Positions 44,034 through 53,768 of a DNA stretch of 64,000 nt are shown here, in pieces. A program made the translations under genes and the position numbers. The notes under the pieces were generated by a model. It did not search any database. It worked only from the letters and a program-made list of their open reading frames with translations, and was not told the DNA's origin. The DNA is from Pseudomonas putida (GTDB taxonomy: Bacteria > Pseudomonadota > Gammaproteobacteria > Pseudomonadales > Pseudomonadaceae). Within the stretch, counting starts at the first letter, position 1. Every line of letters begins with the position of its first letter. The DNA lies in NCBI RefSeq assembly GCF_001941965.1, contig NZ_MKZO01000036.1, forward strand, positions 367,584-431,583, written 5' to 3'.

Positions 44034-45433
44034 CCGAGCCCCTGATCGACAGCCGCACCCAGGTGATCCTGGTCGACGACGACCCGCACCTGCGCCAGGC
44101 CCTCAGCCAGACCCTCGACCTCGCCGGCCTGCGCGTCCTCGCCTTGAGCGACGCCCAGGGCCTGGCCCAACGCATCGAGGCCGACTGGCCCGGCGTGGTG
44201 GTCAGCGATATCCGCATGCCCGGCATCGACGGCCTGCAACTGCTGGAGCAACTGCACGGCCAGGATCCGGACCTGCCGGTGCTGCTGATCACCGGCCACG
44301 GCGATGTGCCGCTGGCGGTGCAGGCCATGCGCGCCGGGGCCTATGACTTCCTGGAAAAACCCTTCGCCAGCGACGCCCTGATCGACAGCGTGCGCCGCGC
44401 CCTGGCCCTGCGCCGCCTGGTGCTGGACAACCGCAGCCTGCGCCTGGCCCTGAGCGACCGTCAGCAACTGAGCGGGCGCCTGGTCGGCCATTCGCCGTCG
44501 ATCCAGCGCCTGCGCGAACAGATTGGCGCCCTCGCCGGGACCCGTGCCGACGTGCTGATACTCGGCGAGACCGGCGCCGGCAAGGAAGTGGTGGCCCGCG
44601 CCCTGCACGACCTGTCCAGCCGTCGCGACGGGCCGTTCGTGGCGATCAATGCCGGGGCCCTGGCCGAATCGGTGGTGGAAAGCGAGCTGTTCGGCCACGA
44701 GCCCGGGGCCTTCACCGGCGCGCAGAAGCGCCGTATCGGCAAGTTCGAGTTCGCCAATGGCGGCACCCTGTTCCTCGACGAGATCGAGAGCATGAGCCTG
44801 GACGTGCAGGTCAAGCTGCTGCGCATGCTGCAGGAGCGGGTGCTGGAGCGTCTGGGCGGCAACCAGCAGATCCCCCTGGATATCCGCGTGATCGCCGCGA
44901 CCAAGGAAGACCTGCGCCAGTCCGCCGACCAGGGCCGCTTCCGGGCCGACCTGTATTACCGCCTCAATGTCGCGCCGCTGCGTATCCCGCCGCTGCGCGA
45001 CCGAGGCGACGACATCCTCGTGCTGTTCCAGCACTTCGCCGATGCCGCCAGCGAACGCCACGGCCTGCCCGCCCATGAGCTGCAACCGGCGCAGCGCGCC
45101 ATGCTCCTGCGCCACACCTGGCCAGGCAACGTACGCGAGCTGCAGAACGCCGCCGAACGCTTCGCCCTCGGCCTGGAGCTGGCCCTCGACGGCCAGGCCG
45201 AAAACAGCGCCGCCCCCCAGGACCTGCCACCGGCCGATGGCAATCTCAGCGAACAGGTCGAGCATTTCGAGCGCTCGCTGATCGCCGCCGAGCTGGCCCG
45301 CTCGCACAGTTCCATGCGCAGCCTGGCCGAAGCCCTCGGCATCCCGCGCAAGACCCTGCACGACAAGCTGCGCAAGCACGGCCTGAGCTTCGCCGACAGC
45401 CATGCCAGCGAAGACCCGGAGGAAAGCCGCTGA
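44030..45433 (+). CDS. dctD: C4-dicarboxylate sigma-54-dependent response regulator DctD
   Basis: 467 residues: receiver domain (about 10-120, with VILVDDDPHLRQ and phosphoacceptor Asp in VSDIRMPG), AAA+ domain with Walker A GETGAGKE and the sigma-54 contact GAFTGA, and a C-terminal Fis-type HTH (SMRSLAEALGIPRKTLHDKL). It activates sigma-54 promoters of dicarboxylate transport genes. The transport genes it would control are not in this window; in P. aeruginosa dctPQM follow directly, here a thioesterase gene does. Confidence 0.95.
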   Translation: MTEPLIDSRTQVILVDDDPHLRQALSQTLDLAGLRVLALSDAQGLAQRIEADWPGVVVSDIRMPGIDGLQLLEQLHGQDPDLPVLLITGHGDVPLAVQAMRAGAYDFLEKPFASDALIDSVRRALALRRLVLDNRSLRLALSDRQQLSGRLVGHSPSIQRLREQIGALAGTRADVLILGETGAGKEVVARALHDLSSRRDGPFVAINAGALAESVVESELFGHEPGAFTGAQKRRIGKFEFANGGTLFLDEIESMSLDVQVKLLRMLQERVLERLGGNQQIPLDIRVIAATKEDLRQSADQGRFRADLYYRLNVAPLRIPPLRDRGDDILVLFQHFADAASERHGLPAHELQPAQRAMLLRHTWPGNVRELQNAAERFALGLELALDGQAENSAAPQDLPPADGNLSEQVEHFERSLIAAELARSHSSMRSLAEALGIPRKTLHDKLRKHGLSFADSHASEDPEESR

Positions 45434-45879
45434 TGAGCAGCGACCTGGAAAGCATCCTGCACCACGACATCCCGCTGACCCGGGAAATGGGCATGAGCGT
45501 GCTCGACTGGCAGCAGCAGCGCCTGCGCCTGCGTTTGCCGCTGGAGCCCAACGTCAACCACAAGAGCACCATGTTCGGCGGCAGCCTGTATTGCGGCGCG
45601 GTGCTGGCGGGCTGGGGCTGGTTGCACCTGCGCTTGCAGGAGGGGGGGATCGATGACGGGCATATCGTCATCCAGGAAGGCGCGATCAGTTATCCACTGC
45701 CGGTGACCGGCGCGGCCATCGCGGTGTGCGAGGCGCCGGAGGAGAAGGTCTGGGAGCGTTTCCTCAAGACCTACGCACGCCACGGCCGGGCACGCCTGAG
45801 CCTGCATACCCGGGTGTTCAACGAAGGAAGCGAAAAGCCCGCCGTGGAGTTCGACGGGCAGTACGTGCTACACCGCTGA
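45433..45879 (+). CDS. Thioesterase (YiiD C-terminal-like hot-dog domain)
   Basis: 148 residues, hot-dog fold: PLEPNVNHKSTMFGGSLYCGAVLAGWGWL is the central helix region of the YiiD-C/putative acyl-ACP thioesterase family. Substrate unknown. The ATG shares a base with the dctD stop (TGATG), so the gene is coupled to dctBD; its 3' end overlaps cysQ on the other strand by 12 bases. Confidence 0.83.
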   Translation: MSSDLESILHHDIPLTREMGMSVLDWQQQRLRLRLPLEPNVNHKSTMFGGSLYCGAVLAGWGWLHLRLQEGGIDDGHIVIQEGAISYPLPVTGAAIAVCEAPEEKVWERFLKTYARHGRARLSLHTRVFNEGSEKPAVEFDGQYVLHR

Positions 45880-46695
45880 GGCGAGGGCCAGCAGCTTGGC
45901 GCGCCATGGCGCGGCGGCCGGCAGGCCGAGGAAGAACGGATTGCGCAGCGATTCGACGGCAGGATAAGTGAACGCCTCGCCGTTCAGGCCCAGCACCTCG
46001 CCGCCCGCGCCTTCCAGCACGCCCTGGGCGGCGGCGGTGTCCCACTGCGAGGTCGGCGCCAGACGCGGATAGCAATCGGCGGCGCCTTCGGCCAGCAGGC
46101 AGAACTTCAACGAGCTGCCGATATTGGCCAGTTCCAGCTCGCCCAGCGCTTCGCCGAGGCCAGCCAGCAGACGCTCCTGCTCCGGACTGGAATGTCGGCG
46201 GCTGGCAACCACGGTGAACGCCTGGCCCGGCGGCGGTGCCAGGCGCACCTGGATCGCCTCGACCGAACCATCGGCCTCGGCACGCCATGCCCCGATACCC
46301 TGGCCACCGTAGTAGCAACGGCCATTGACCGGCATCGCCACCACGCCGAATACCACCCGGCCCTGTTCGATCAGGGCGATGTTCACGGTGAACTCGTCGG
46401 TGCCGGCGATGAACTCCTTGGTCCCGTCCAGCGGGTCCACCAGCCACCAGCGCTGCCAGGCCTGGCGCTGCTCCAGCGGGATATCGCAGTCCTCTTCCGA
46501 AAGCACCGGGATCTCCGGGGCCAGCGCCAGCAGGCCCTCGGCGATGACCTTGTGCGCGGCCAGGTCGGCGGCAGTCACCGGGGACTCGTCGGCCTTGGCA
46601 GTCACCGCCACATCAGCGCGCCAGAACGGCAGGATGGCCTCGCCTGCACGGCGGGCCAGTTCGACTACCTGGGGCATCAGCTCGACAGGGTTCAT
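45868..46695 (-). CDS. cysQ: 3'(2'),5'-bisphosphate nucleotidase CysQ
   Basis: 275 residues. Hydrolyses PAP left over from sulfate assimilation to AMP. Li-sensitive phosphatase motifs: LSEEDCDIP, WLVDPLDGTKEF (metal site) and SQWDTAAAQGVLEGAGG. Overlaps nudE by 4 bases, forming a nudE-cysQ operon of nucleotide clean-up. Confidence 0.95.
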   Translation of the reverse strand: MNPVELMPQVVELARRAGEAILPFWRADVAVTAKADESPVTAADLAAHKVIAEGLLALAPEIPVLSEEDCDIPLEQRQAWQRWWLVDPLDGTKEFIAGTDEFTVNIALIEQGRVVFGVVAMPVNGRCYYGGQGIGAWRAEADGSVEAIQVRLAPPPGQAFTVVASRRHSSPEQERLLAGLGEALGELELANIGSSLKFCLLAEGAADCYPRLAPTSQWDTAAAQGVLEGAGGEVLGLNGEAFTYPAVESLRNPFFLGLPAAAPWRAKLLALASAV

Positions 46696-47258
46696 ACCGG
46701 GAACACTCCACGTTGGGTCAGCAGGTCGCGTACCAGGTACAGCGCCGCCAGCGCCCGGCCCTCGGAGAACTGCGGATGCTGGGCCAGGGCCGACAGCTCG
46801 CGCAGGCTGACGCGGTCGACGCGCATCGGCTCCGGCTCGTCGCCCGGCAGGCTTTCCTCGTAGAGGTCGGTGGCGAGCACCACCTGGATCTTCTGGCTCA
46901 TGTAGCCGGGGGATAGCGACAGCTCGGTGATGTGCTCCAGTTGTCGAGCACCGTAGCCGGCCTCTTCCTTCAGCTCGCGGTTGGCCGCCGCCAGCACGTC
47001 CTCGCCGGGCTCGATCAGGCCCTTGGGCAGGGACACCTCGTACTCGTCGGTGCCACCGCAGTATTCCTCGACCAGCACCGCATGCTCGCTGTCGAGCATC
47101 GCCACGATCATCACCGCGCCATAACCATTACCCCGGCCGACCAGGCGTTCGTAGGTGCGCTCGGTGCCGTTGGAAAAGCGCAACTGCACGGCTTCGACAC
47201 GGAACAGGCGGCTGCTGGCGACGATCTCGCTGGAGAGGACGGTGGGTTTCTGGCGCAT
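46692..47258 (-). CDS. nudE: ADP compounds hydrolase NudE
   Basis: 188-residue Nudix hydrolase acting on ADP-ribose, Ap3A and NADH. The Nudix box GLIEPGEDVLAAANRELKEEAGYG is complete (G..5E..7RE.EE.G). ATG 47258 chosen; the extension to 47387 is spurious. Divergent from yrfG. Confidence 0.94.
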   Translation of the reverse strand: MRQKPTVLSSEIVASSRLFRVEAVQLRFSNGTERTYERLVGRGNGYGAVMIVAMLDSEHAVLVEEYCGGTDEYEVSLPKGLIEPGEDVLAAANRELKEEAGYGARQLEHITELSLSPGYMSQKIQVVLATDLYEESLPGDEPEPMRVDRVSLRELSALAQHPQFSEGRALAALYLVRDLLTQRGVFPV

Positions 47259-47274
47259 GAGGGGGCGGCTCCTT

Positions 47275-47299
47275 GGCGGTAACGGGGTACTATACCGCC
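47275..47299. promoter_or_regulatory. Inverted repeat between nudE and yrfG
   Basis: GGCGGTA, 11 bases, TACCGCC. The spacer holds TACTAT, a possible -10. It lies 17-40 bases from both divergent starts, so it may be a shared operator or a leader hairpin. Confidence 0.35.
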
Positions 47300-47331
47300 C
47301 ACCACGGCCCGACCGAACGAGAATCTTTAAC

Positions 47332-47994
47332 ATGCTGCCTCTCGCCTGGCGCGATATCGATACCGTCCTGCTGGACATGGACGGCACCCTCCTCGACCTG
47401 CACTACGACAACCATTTCTGGATGGAGCTGCTGCCCCAGCGCTATGCCGAGCACCACGGCATCAGCCGGGCCATGGCCGAGCTGGAGATCCAGCCGCTGT
47501 TCGAGCGGCATGCCGGATCGTTGAACTGGTATTGCCTGGATTTCTGGACCCGCGAGCTGAAGCTGCCGATTCGTGAGTTGAAGCAGCAGAGTGCCGACCT
47601 GATCGCCCTGCGACCGGATGCGGATACGTTCCTCGCGGCACTGCGGGACGCGGGCAAGCGGGTGATCCTGATCACCAACGCGCACCGTGATTCGCTGTCG
47701 CTGAAGCTGGAGCGGGTGGCCCTGGCGCCGTATTTCGAGCGGCTGATCAGCTCGCACGACTATGGTTTCCCCAAGGAAAACCAGCAGTTCTGGAGTGCCT
47801 TGCGCACGGATACCGGGTTCGATCCGTCGCGCAGCCTGTTCATCGACGACACCCTGGCGATCTTGCGCAGCGCCCGCGCCTTCGGCGTCGCCCACCTGCT
47901 CGCCGTGCGCCAGCCGGACAGCCGCAAGCCTGCGCGCGATACCGAGGAATTCGCGGCGCAGGAAGACTACCGGGCTTTACTGGAAGGACTGTGA
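47332..47994 (+). CDS. yrfG: GMP/IMP nucleotidase YrfG (HAD family)
   Basis: 220-residue HAD phosphatase: DMDGTLLDLHYDNHFW (nucleophile Asp), ILITNAH (motif II Thr), and FIDDTLAIL (motif IV). YrfG of E. coli hydrolyses IMP and GMP. Divergent from nudE, as in other gammaproteobacteria. A REPIN follows. Confidence 0.93.
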   Translation: MLPLAWRDIDTVLLDMDGTLLDLHYDNHFWMELLPQRYAEHHGISRAMAELEIQPLFERHAGSLNWYCLDFWTRELKLPIRELKQQSADLIALRPDADTFLAALRDAGKRVILITNAHRDSLSLKLERVALAPYFERLISSHDYGFPKENQQFWSALRTDTGFDPSRSLFIDDTLAILRSARAFGVAHLLAVRQPDSRKPARDTEEFAAQEDYRALLEGL

Positions 47995-48004
47995 CAGCTG
48001 ATCC

Positions 48005-48087
48005 GGCCTCATCGCTGGCAAGCCAGCTCCCACAGGGATCGCATGCACCGCAGACCCTGTGGGAGCTGGCTTGCCAGCGATAGGGCC
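48005..48087. repeat. REPIN
   Basis: Paired arms with spacer GATCGCATGCACCGC, between the convergent yrfG and LysM genes. Confidence 0.9.
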
Positions 48088-48114
48088 CTCAGACATAACA
48101 CAAGGCTAAGATCA

Positions 48115-48555
48115 TCACTCCGGAATACGCAGCACCTGCCCCGGATAGATCTTGTCCGGATGGCTCAGCATCGGCTTGTTGGCCTCGAAGATCTTGTTGT
48201 ACTTGTTGGCGTCGCCATACACCTTCTTGGAAATGGCACTCAGGGTATCGCCCTTCTCCACCGTGACGAACCGCGCCGCCTGCGCCACCGGCCCGGCCAC
48301 GGTGATCTGGTCATCCACCGACGCCACACCCGCGATATTGCCCAGGGCCAGAAGAATCTTCTCCTTCTCTTCCTGACTGCTCACCTCGCCCGTGACCGTC
48401 ACCGTGTCACCGTTCACCGTGGCCTGCACATTGGGGTTGCCGAGCCCCACCTTGGCCACGTGCTCCTTGAGCTGCTCACCGGCATTGGCATTGCCGGGCG
48501 TCAGCAGATCGATGAGTTTTTCTCCCGCTTCCTTCACGAAACTGAACAGACTCAT
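48115..48555 (-). CDS. BON-LysM protein (Kbp/YgaU family)
   Basis: 146 residues. An N-terminal helix, a BON domain (about 30-88, TVNGDTVTVTGEVSSQEEK), then a LysM domain (about 95-145, VEKGDTLSAISKKVYGDANKY, ending YPGQVLRIPE). E. coli Kbp/YgaU is a cytoplasmic potassium-binding, osmotically induced protein; no signal peptide is visible here either. AGGGAG lies before the ATG. Confidence 0.92.
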   Translation of the reverse strand: MSLFSFVKEAGEKLIDLLTPGNANAGEQLKEHVAKVGLGNPNVQATVNGDTVTVTGEVSSQEEKEKILLALGNIAGVASVDDQITVAGPVAQAARFVTVEKGDTLSAISKKVYGDANKYNKIFEANKPMLSHPDKIYPGQVLRIPE

Positions 48556-48637
48556 GACGCTCTCCCTGATAAAGGATTCTCGGAGCCCAAAGTCTAGGTC
48601 AGGTTAGAATGCCCCGCCCCCCAGCCCCGAGACGACG

Positions 48638-49525
48638 ATGGACATCAAACAGCTGAAATTCCTCATCGCCCTGGACGAAACCCGTCACTTCGGCCAGGCC
48701 GCCGCGCTGTGCCACGTGACCCAGCCGACCCTGTCGATGCGCCTGCGCAACCTGGAACGGGAACTGGGGCTGGAGCTGGTCAACCGCGGCCAGCGCTTCG
48801 AGGGCTTTACCGCGCAAGGTGAACGGGTGCTGGCCTGGGCGCGCTCGGTGCTCGCCGCCTACGACGGTTTGCAGGCCGAAGCCGCCGCCTGTCGCGGACA
48901 TCTGGCCGGCACCCTGCGCCTGGGCATGGTGCCGCTGTCCAGCTTCGACCCGCTGCCGCTGCTGCAACGCCTGCACCGCCAGCATCCGGAACTGGCCTTC
49001 GAACTCAGCGCCCTCAGCTCCGAACAGATCCTCGAACAGCTCACCAGCAACCGCCTCGACCTCGGCCTGTCCTACCTGGAACGCCTCGACCAGGAGCGTT
49101 TCGAAGCCCTGCCCCTGGGTGAATCGCCCATGGGCCTGCTCTACGACCCGGAGCATTTCCACTTCGACGATGCCCCGCTGCACTGGGAGGCCCTGGCCGA
49201 GCTGCCCCTGGGCCTGCTCACTGCCGGCATGCATTTCCGCCAGTCGGTGGACCACAACTTCCACAGCCGCGGCATCACCCCGCGCCTGCTGTTGCAGACC
49301 GATGCCGTCCATCAGCTGGTCCAGGCCGTGCACGGCGGCCTGTGCTGCGCAGTGATGCCGCTGGGCAGCGGCCTCGAAGCGGTGACCGGCGGCCTGCGCC
49401 TGCAGCCTATCGACCAGGCCACCACCCTCGCCCCGCTGGGCCTGATCATGCGCCGCACCGCGCCGCGCTCGGCCCTGGCCGAAGCCTGTATCGCCGAGTA
49501 CCGGAAACTGCTCGACGAGGCATGA
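48638..49525 (+). CDS. LysR-family regulator next to formate dehydrogenase genes
   Basis: 295 residues. N-terminal winged HTH MDIKQLKFLIALDETRHFGQAAALCHVTQPTLSMRLRNLE is very regular; effector domain from about 90. Directly upstream of fdhD on the same strand, 99 bases apart, so likely regulates fdhD-formate dehydrogenase. The effector is unknown. Confidence 0.88.
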   Translation: MDIKQLKFLIALDETRHFGQAAALCHVTQPTLSMRLRNLERELGLELVNRGQRFEGFTAQGERVLAWARSVLAAYDGLQAEAAACRGHLAGTLRLGMVPLSSFDPLPLLQRLHRQHPELAFELSALSSEQILEQLTSNRLDLGLSYLERLDQERFEALPLGESPMGLLYDPEHFHFDDAPLHWEALAELPLGLLTAGMHFRQSVDHNFHSRGITPRLLLQTDAVHQLVQAVHGGLCCAVMPLGSGLEAVTGGLRLQPIDQATTLAPLGLIMRRTAPRSALAEACIAEYRKLLDEA

Positions 49526-49624
49526 TCGACGCGCTCTATCGGCACATCGGCAGAAGCGATTAGACGATACCCGAGCACAGGCCTAGGCTTATAAATCGAA
49601 TTAGCCTTGCCGGTATTCCAATAA

Positions 49625-50461
49625 ATGAGCAGCAAGCCTCCGGTTTGCGCGGCCTCCACAAGCCTGGAAGCCCCTGCCGCCAGCGTGCGTTACGACTACA
49701 GCCAGCTCGAAGACCCGTCTCCCGCCAGTGCCGACCTCGCCGAGGAAGTGGCCCTGGCCATCGCCTTCAACGGCATCAGCCAGGCGGTGATGTTGGTCAG
49801 CCCCACCGATCTCGACGATTTCGTGGTGGGGTTCAGCATCGGTAGCGGCATCGTCGACAGCGCCGACGACATCTACGACATCAAGCTCGCCGGAAGCGGC
49901 TCGGCCCTGCATGCCCAGGTGGAAATCGCCAGCCGGGCGTTCTGGAACCTCAAGAACCAGCGGCGCCAACTGGCCGGCACCAGCGGCTGCGGGCTGTGCG
50001 GCGTGGAAGCCGTGGAGCAGGCCCTGCCTGACCTCAAGGTACTGCCAGGCGCCCCGCTGCCACCCGCCGAATGGCTGGTCGGCCTGCGCCAGCGCATCGC
50101 CGATTTCCAGCCCCTTGGCCAGCATTGCGGCGCGGTTCACGCGGCGGCGTTCATGGACGCCAACGGCGAACTGCTGTTCGGTCGCGAAGACATCGGCCGG
50201 CACAACGCCCTCGACAAACTGATCGGCGCCCTGGTCCGCCAGCGCATCGACACCCGTGGCGGCCTCGCCGTGGTCACCAGCCGTTGCAGCCTGGAACTGA
50301 TCCAGAAAGTCCTGCGCGCCGGCATCCAGACCCTGGTCAGCTTCTCGTCGCCTACCGGCCTGGCCCTGCAATGGGCCCGGCGCCATAACCTGAACCTCAT
50401 CCACCTGCCGCAGCACAGTGCACCAAGGGTCTACAGCCCTGCACGGGAGAACAGATCGTGA
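49625..50461 (+). CDS. fdhD: Formate dehydrogenase accessory sulfurtransferase FdhD
   Basis: 278 residues. It moves sulfur from IscS to the molybdenum cofactor of formate dehydrogenase. The active pair is in GCGLCG (Cys122 and Cys125), and FGREDIGRHNALDKLIG is the conserved cofactor-binding segment. Overlaps the next gene by 4 bases (GTGA). Confidence 0.95.
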   Translation: MSSKPPVCAASTSLEAPAASVRYDYSQLEDPSPASADLAEEVALAIAFNGISQAVMLVSPTDLDDFVVGFSIGSGIVDSADDIYDIKLAGSGSALHAQVEIASRAFWNLKNQRRQLAGTSGCGLCGVEAVEQALPDLKVLPGAPLPPAEWLVGLRQRIADFQPLGQHCGAVHAAAFMDANGELLFGREDIGRHNALDKLIGALVRQRIDTRGGLAVVTSRCSLELIQKVLRAGIQTLVSFSSPTGLALQWARRHNLNLIHLPQHSAPRVYSPARENRS

Positions 50462-52794
50462 GCCTGCATCATCAAGCCGACCAGAAACCCGTTCCGCGCT
50501 ACAAACCCTACAACGGCGCCGCCGGTGGCTGGGGCGCGCTGCGCAGCGTGGTCCAGGCGTGGGTCGGCAGCGACAACGCCCTGAAGAACATCCGCGCCCT
50601 GCTCAAGACCAACCAGAACGGCGGCTTCGACTGCCCGGGCTGTGCCTGGGGCGACTCGCCGGAACACGGCATGGTCAAGTTCTGCGAGAACGGCGCCAAG
50701 GCGGTGAACTGGGAAGCGACCAAGCGCCGCGTCGACCCGACCTTCTTCGCTCGCCACAGCGTCACCTCGCTGCTCGCCCAGAGCGACTACTGGCTCGAGT
50801 ACCAGGGCCGCCTGACCGACCCGATGCTCTACGACCCGGTCGGCGACCGCTACCGGCCGGTCAGTTGGGACGACGCCTTCGCCCTGATCGCCCGCCACCT
50901 GAACGCGCTGGAAAGCCCGGACCAGGCCGAGTTCTACACTTCCGGCCGGGCCAGTAACGAAGCGGCGTACCTGTACCAACTGTTCGTCCGCGCCTACGGC
51001 ACCAACAACTTCCCGGACTGCTCGAACATGTGCCACGAGGCCAGCGGCGTGGCCCTCGGGCAGAGCGTCGGGGTGGGCAAGGGCACGGTCACCTTCGATG
51101 ACTTCGAGCATGCCGACGCCATCTTCGTCTGGGGCCAGAACCCTGGCACCAACCACCCGCGCATGCTCGAACCGCTGCGCGAGGCGGTGGAGCGCGGCGC
51201 CCAGGTGGTGTGCATCAACCCGCTCAAGGAGCGCGGCCTGGAACGCTTCCAGCACCCGCAGCACCCGATCGAGATGCTGACCAACGGCGACAAGCCGACC
51301 AACACCGCGTTCTTCCGCCCGGCCCTCGGCGGCGACATGGCGATGATGCGCGGCATGGCCAAGTTCCTGCTGCAATGGGAACGCGAGGCGCTGGCCAAGG
51401 GCGAGGAGCCGATCTTCGACCACGCCTTCATCGCCGAGCACACCGCTACCGTCGATGACTACCTGGCGGTGGTCGACGCCACCTCGTGGGAGCAGATCGA
51501 AACCCAATCGGGCCTGACCTTGGGCGAGATCGAACTGGCCACGCGCATGTACGTGAAGGCGAAGAAGGTCATCATGTGCTGGGCCATGGGTATCACCCAG
51601 CACCGCCACTCGGTGCCGACCATCCAGGAAATCGCCAACCTCATGCTGCTGCGCGGCAACGTTGGTGTCCCGGGCGCAGGCCTGTGCCCGGTGCGTGGCC
51701 ACAGCAACGTGCAGGGCGACCGCACCATGGGCATCAACGAGCGTCCGCCGGTGGCGCTGCTCGACTCCCTGGAGCGCCGTTTCGGCTTCCCGGTGCCGCG
51801 GCATAACGGCCACAACACGGTCGAGGCGATCCACGCCATGCTCGAAGGCCGGGCCAAGGTCTTCATCGGGCTGGGCGGCAACTTCGCCCAGGCCACCCCG
51901 GACACCGACCGCACCGCCCAGGCCCTGCGCAACTGTGACCTGACCGTGCATATCAGCACCAAGCTCAACCGCAGCCACCTGATTCACGGCAAGGAAGCGC
52001 TGATCCTGCCGTGCCTGGGCCGCACCGATATCGACCAGCAGGGCGAAGGCCCGCAGGCCGTGACCGTGGAAGACTCGTTCAGCATGGTCCACGCCTCCAA
52101 TGGCCAGCTCAAACCGCTGTCGAAGGAAATGCGCTCGGAGCCGGCGGTGATCGCCGGTATCGCGGCCGCGACCGTGGGCAAGCATCCGGTGGACTGGAAC
52201 TGGCTGATCGCCGACTACGACCGTATTCGCGACCTGATCGCCGATACCATTGGCGGCTTCGACCAGTTCAACGAGCGGCTGAAGCACCCGGGTGGCTTCT
52301 ACCTGGGCAACAACGCTGCCCAGCGCGTATGGAAAACCGCCAGCGGCAAGGCCAACTTCAAGGCCAACCGCCTGCCGGACGACCTGCTGCATGAAGGCGT
52401 GCGCGCGACCGGCAAGCTGCCGGACCTGATCATGCAGTCGATGCGTTCCCACGATCAGTACAACACCACCATCTATGGCCTGGACGACCGTTACCGCGGG
52501 GTTCGCGGGCAGCGCAACGTGCTGTTCGCCAACGAGGCGGACATCATTCGCCTGGGCTTCAACCCGGGGGACAAGGCCGACATCGTGTCGCTGTGGGGTG
52601 ATGGGCTGGAGCGCCGGGTGACCGGGTTTACCTTGCTGGCGTTCGATATCCCGGCGGGGCAGGCGGCGGCTTACTATCCGGAGGTGAACCCGCTGGTGCC
52701 GCTGGAGAGCGTGGGGGATGGCAGCCATACCCCGACGTCGAAGTTCGTGGCGATCCAGTTGAAGCCGGCCAGCTTTGAGGCCCGGATTATCTAG
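50458..52794 (+). CDS. FdhF/YdeP-family molybdopterin oxidoreductase
   Basis: 778 residues, starting with GTG inside the fdhD stop. N-terminal FDCPGCAWGDSPEHGMVKFC offers Cys ligands for a single [4Fe-4S] cluster. Molybdopterin-binding blocks follow, including FYTSGRASNEAAYLYQLF, NFPDCSNMCHEASG, IFVWGQNPGTNHPRM and FIGLGGNFAQATPD. The C-terminal MopB_CT domain has RGQRNVLFANEADIIRLG. Family members oxidise formate (or in YdeP confer acid resistance). No NAD-binding subunit is adjacent, so the electron acceptor is unclear. Confidence 0.9.
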   Translation: MSLHHQADQKPVPRYKPYNGAAGGWGALRSVVQAWVGSDNALKNIRALLKTNQNGGFDCPGCAWGDSPEHGMVKFCENGAKAVNWEATKRRVDPTFFARHSVTSLLAQSDYWLEYQGRLTDPMLYDPVGDRYRPVSWDDAFALIARHLNALESPDQAEFYTSGRASNEAAYLYQLFVRAYGTNNFPDCSNMCHEASGVALGQSVGVGKGTVTFDDFEHADAIFVWGQNPGTNHPRMLEPLREAVERGAQVVCINPLKERGLERFQHPQHPIEMLTNGDKPTNTAFFRPALGGDMAMMRGMAKFLLQWEREALAKGEEPIFDHAFIAEHTATVDDYLAVVDATSWEQIETQSGLTLGEIELATRMYVKAKKVIMCWAMGITQHRHSVPTIQEIANLMLLRGNVGVPGAGLCPVRGHSNVQGDRTMGINERPPVALLDSLERRFGFPVPRHNGHNTVEAIHAMLEGRAKVFIGLGGNFAQATPDTDRTAQALRNCDLTVHISTKLNRSHLIHGKEALILPCLGRTDIDQQGEGPQAVTVEDSFSMVHASNGQLKPLSKEMRSEPAVIAGIAAATVGKHPVDWNWLIADYDRIRDLIADTIGGFDQFNERLKHPGGFYLGNNAAQRVWKTASGKANFKANRLPDDLLHEGVRATGKLPDLIMQSMRSHDQYNTTIYGLDDRYRGVRGQRNVLFANEADIIRLGFNPGDKADIVSLWGDGLERRVTGFTLLAFDIPAGQAAAYYPEVNPLVPLESVGDGSHTPTSKFVAIQLKPASFEARII

Positions 52795-52806
52795 GTTGTT
52801 GCTGAT

Positions 52807-52889
52807 GGCCCTATCGCTGGCAAGCCAGCTCCCACAGGGATCGCGTGCACCGCAAAACCTGTGGGAGCTGGCTTGCCAGCGATAGGGCC
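52807..52889. repeat. REPIN
   Basis: Paired arms with spacer GATCGCGTGCACCGC, between the convergent formate dehydrogenase and tauD genes. Confidence 0.9.
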
Positions 52890-52910
52890 ATCAAATCCTC
52901 TACAAAACTG

Positions 52911-53744
52911 TCAGAAGGGCACATCCCCCAGGATCGTCGCCCGATGCATCACCCGCCTCTCCGGCCGGTAATCATCCACCGCGTAATGCTGGGTCACGCG
53001 GTTATCCCAGAACGCCACATCCCCCACCTGCCAGCGCCAGCGAATGGTGAACTCCGGCCGCGTGGCATGGGCGAACAGCAGCTTCAAAATCGCTTCACTC
53101 TCCTGCTCGCTCAATTCATTGATCCGGGTAGTGAACCCGTCACTGACGAACAACGACTTCCGCCCACTCACCGGATGCGTCCGAATCACCGGATGCGAGA
53201 TCGGCGGATTGGCCTTGCGCGTCGCTTCCCAGCGCGCCAGGTCCTCCGGTGTGCTGCCAAACCGCGCCAGGGGGAATGACTTGGTGAAGTCGTGGGTCGC
53301 CGTCAGCCCGTCCAGCAAACGCTTCAACGGCTCCGACAGCGCCTCGTAGGCGGCGATCCCGCTGGCCCACAAGGTATCCCCGCCAAACGCCGGCACCTGC
53401 CTGGCCGCCAGCACCGCACCCAGCGCCGGGGTCGGCAGGAAGGTCACGTCGGTGTGCCAGATGGCGTTGTCGCGCACGTCGGTGACGGCGGTATCCAGCA
53501 CCAGCACCTGCGGGGTTTCCGGGATGTTCGGGTAGATCGGGTGGATATGCAGGTCGCCGAACTGCGCAGCGAAATTGGCCTGCTGCTGCGGGGTGATCGA
53601 CTGCTCGCGGAAGAACAGCACCTGGTGCGCGAGCAGGGCCTGCTCGATGGCATCGCGGGTGGTGGCGTCGATCTCGCGGCTGAGGTCCACGCCACTGATT
53701 TGGGCACCGAGCGCCGGGCTCAGCGGGGTAATGATCAGGCTCAT
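52911..53744 (-). CDS. tauD: Taurine dioxygenase
   Basis: 277 residues. Fe(II)/2-oxoglutarate enzyme releasing sulfite from taurine. The iron ligands His97 and Asp99 (WHTDVTF) and His253 (TQHYAVDDY), with the 2-oxoglutarate arginine in RRVMHR, correspond to the E. coli enzyme with a two-residue offset. Last gene of tauABCD; 24 bases from tauC. Confidence 0.97.
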   Translation of the reverse strand: MSLIITPLSPALGAQISGVDLSREIDATTRDAIEQALLAHQVLFFREQSITPQQQANFAAQFGDLHIHPIYPNIPETPQVLVLDTAVTDVRDNAIWHTDVTFLPTPALGAVLAARQVPAFGGDTLWASGIAAYEALSEPLKRLLDGLTATHDFTKSFPLARFGSTPEDLARWEATRKANPPISHPVIRTHPVSGRKSLFVSDGFTTRINELSEQESEAILKLLFAHATRPEFTIRWRWQVGDVAFWDNRVTQHYAVDDYRPERRVMHRATILGDVPF

Positions 53745-53768
53745 GTCTGTCTCACTAAAAATTCGTTA

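Noticed and set aside
49522..49563. 13-codon leader peptide overlapping the LysR stop (ATGA)
   Set aside because: No regulatory codons or attenuator hairpin follow; probably chance.
50431..52728. 765-codon antisense frame over the formate dehydrogenase gene
   Set aside because: Same GC-rich shadow effect; the sense frame has molybdopterin motifs and GTGA coupling.
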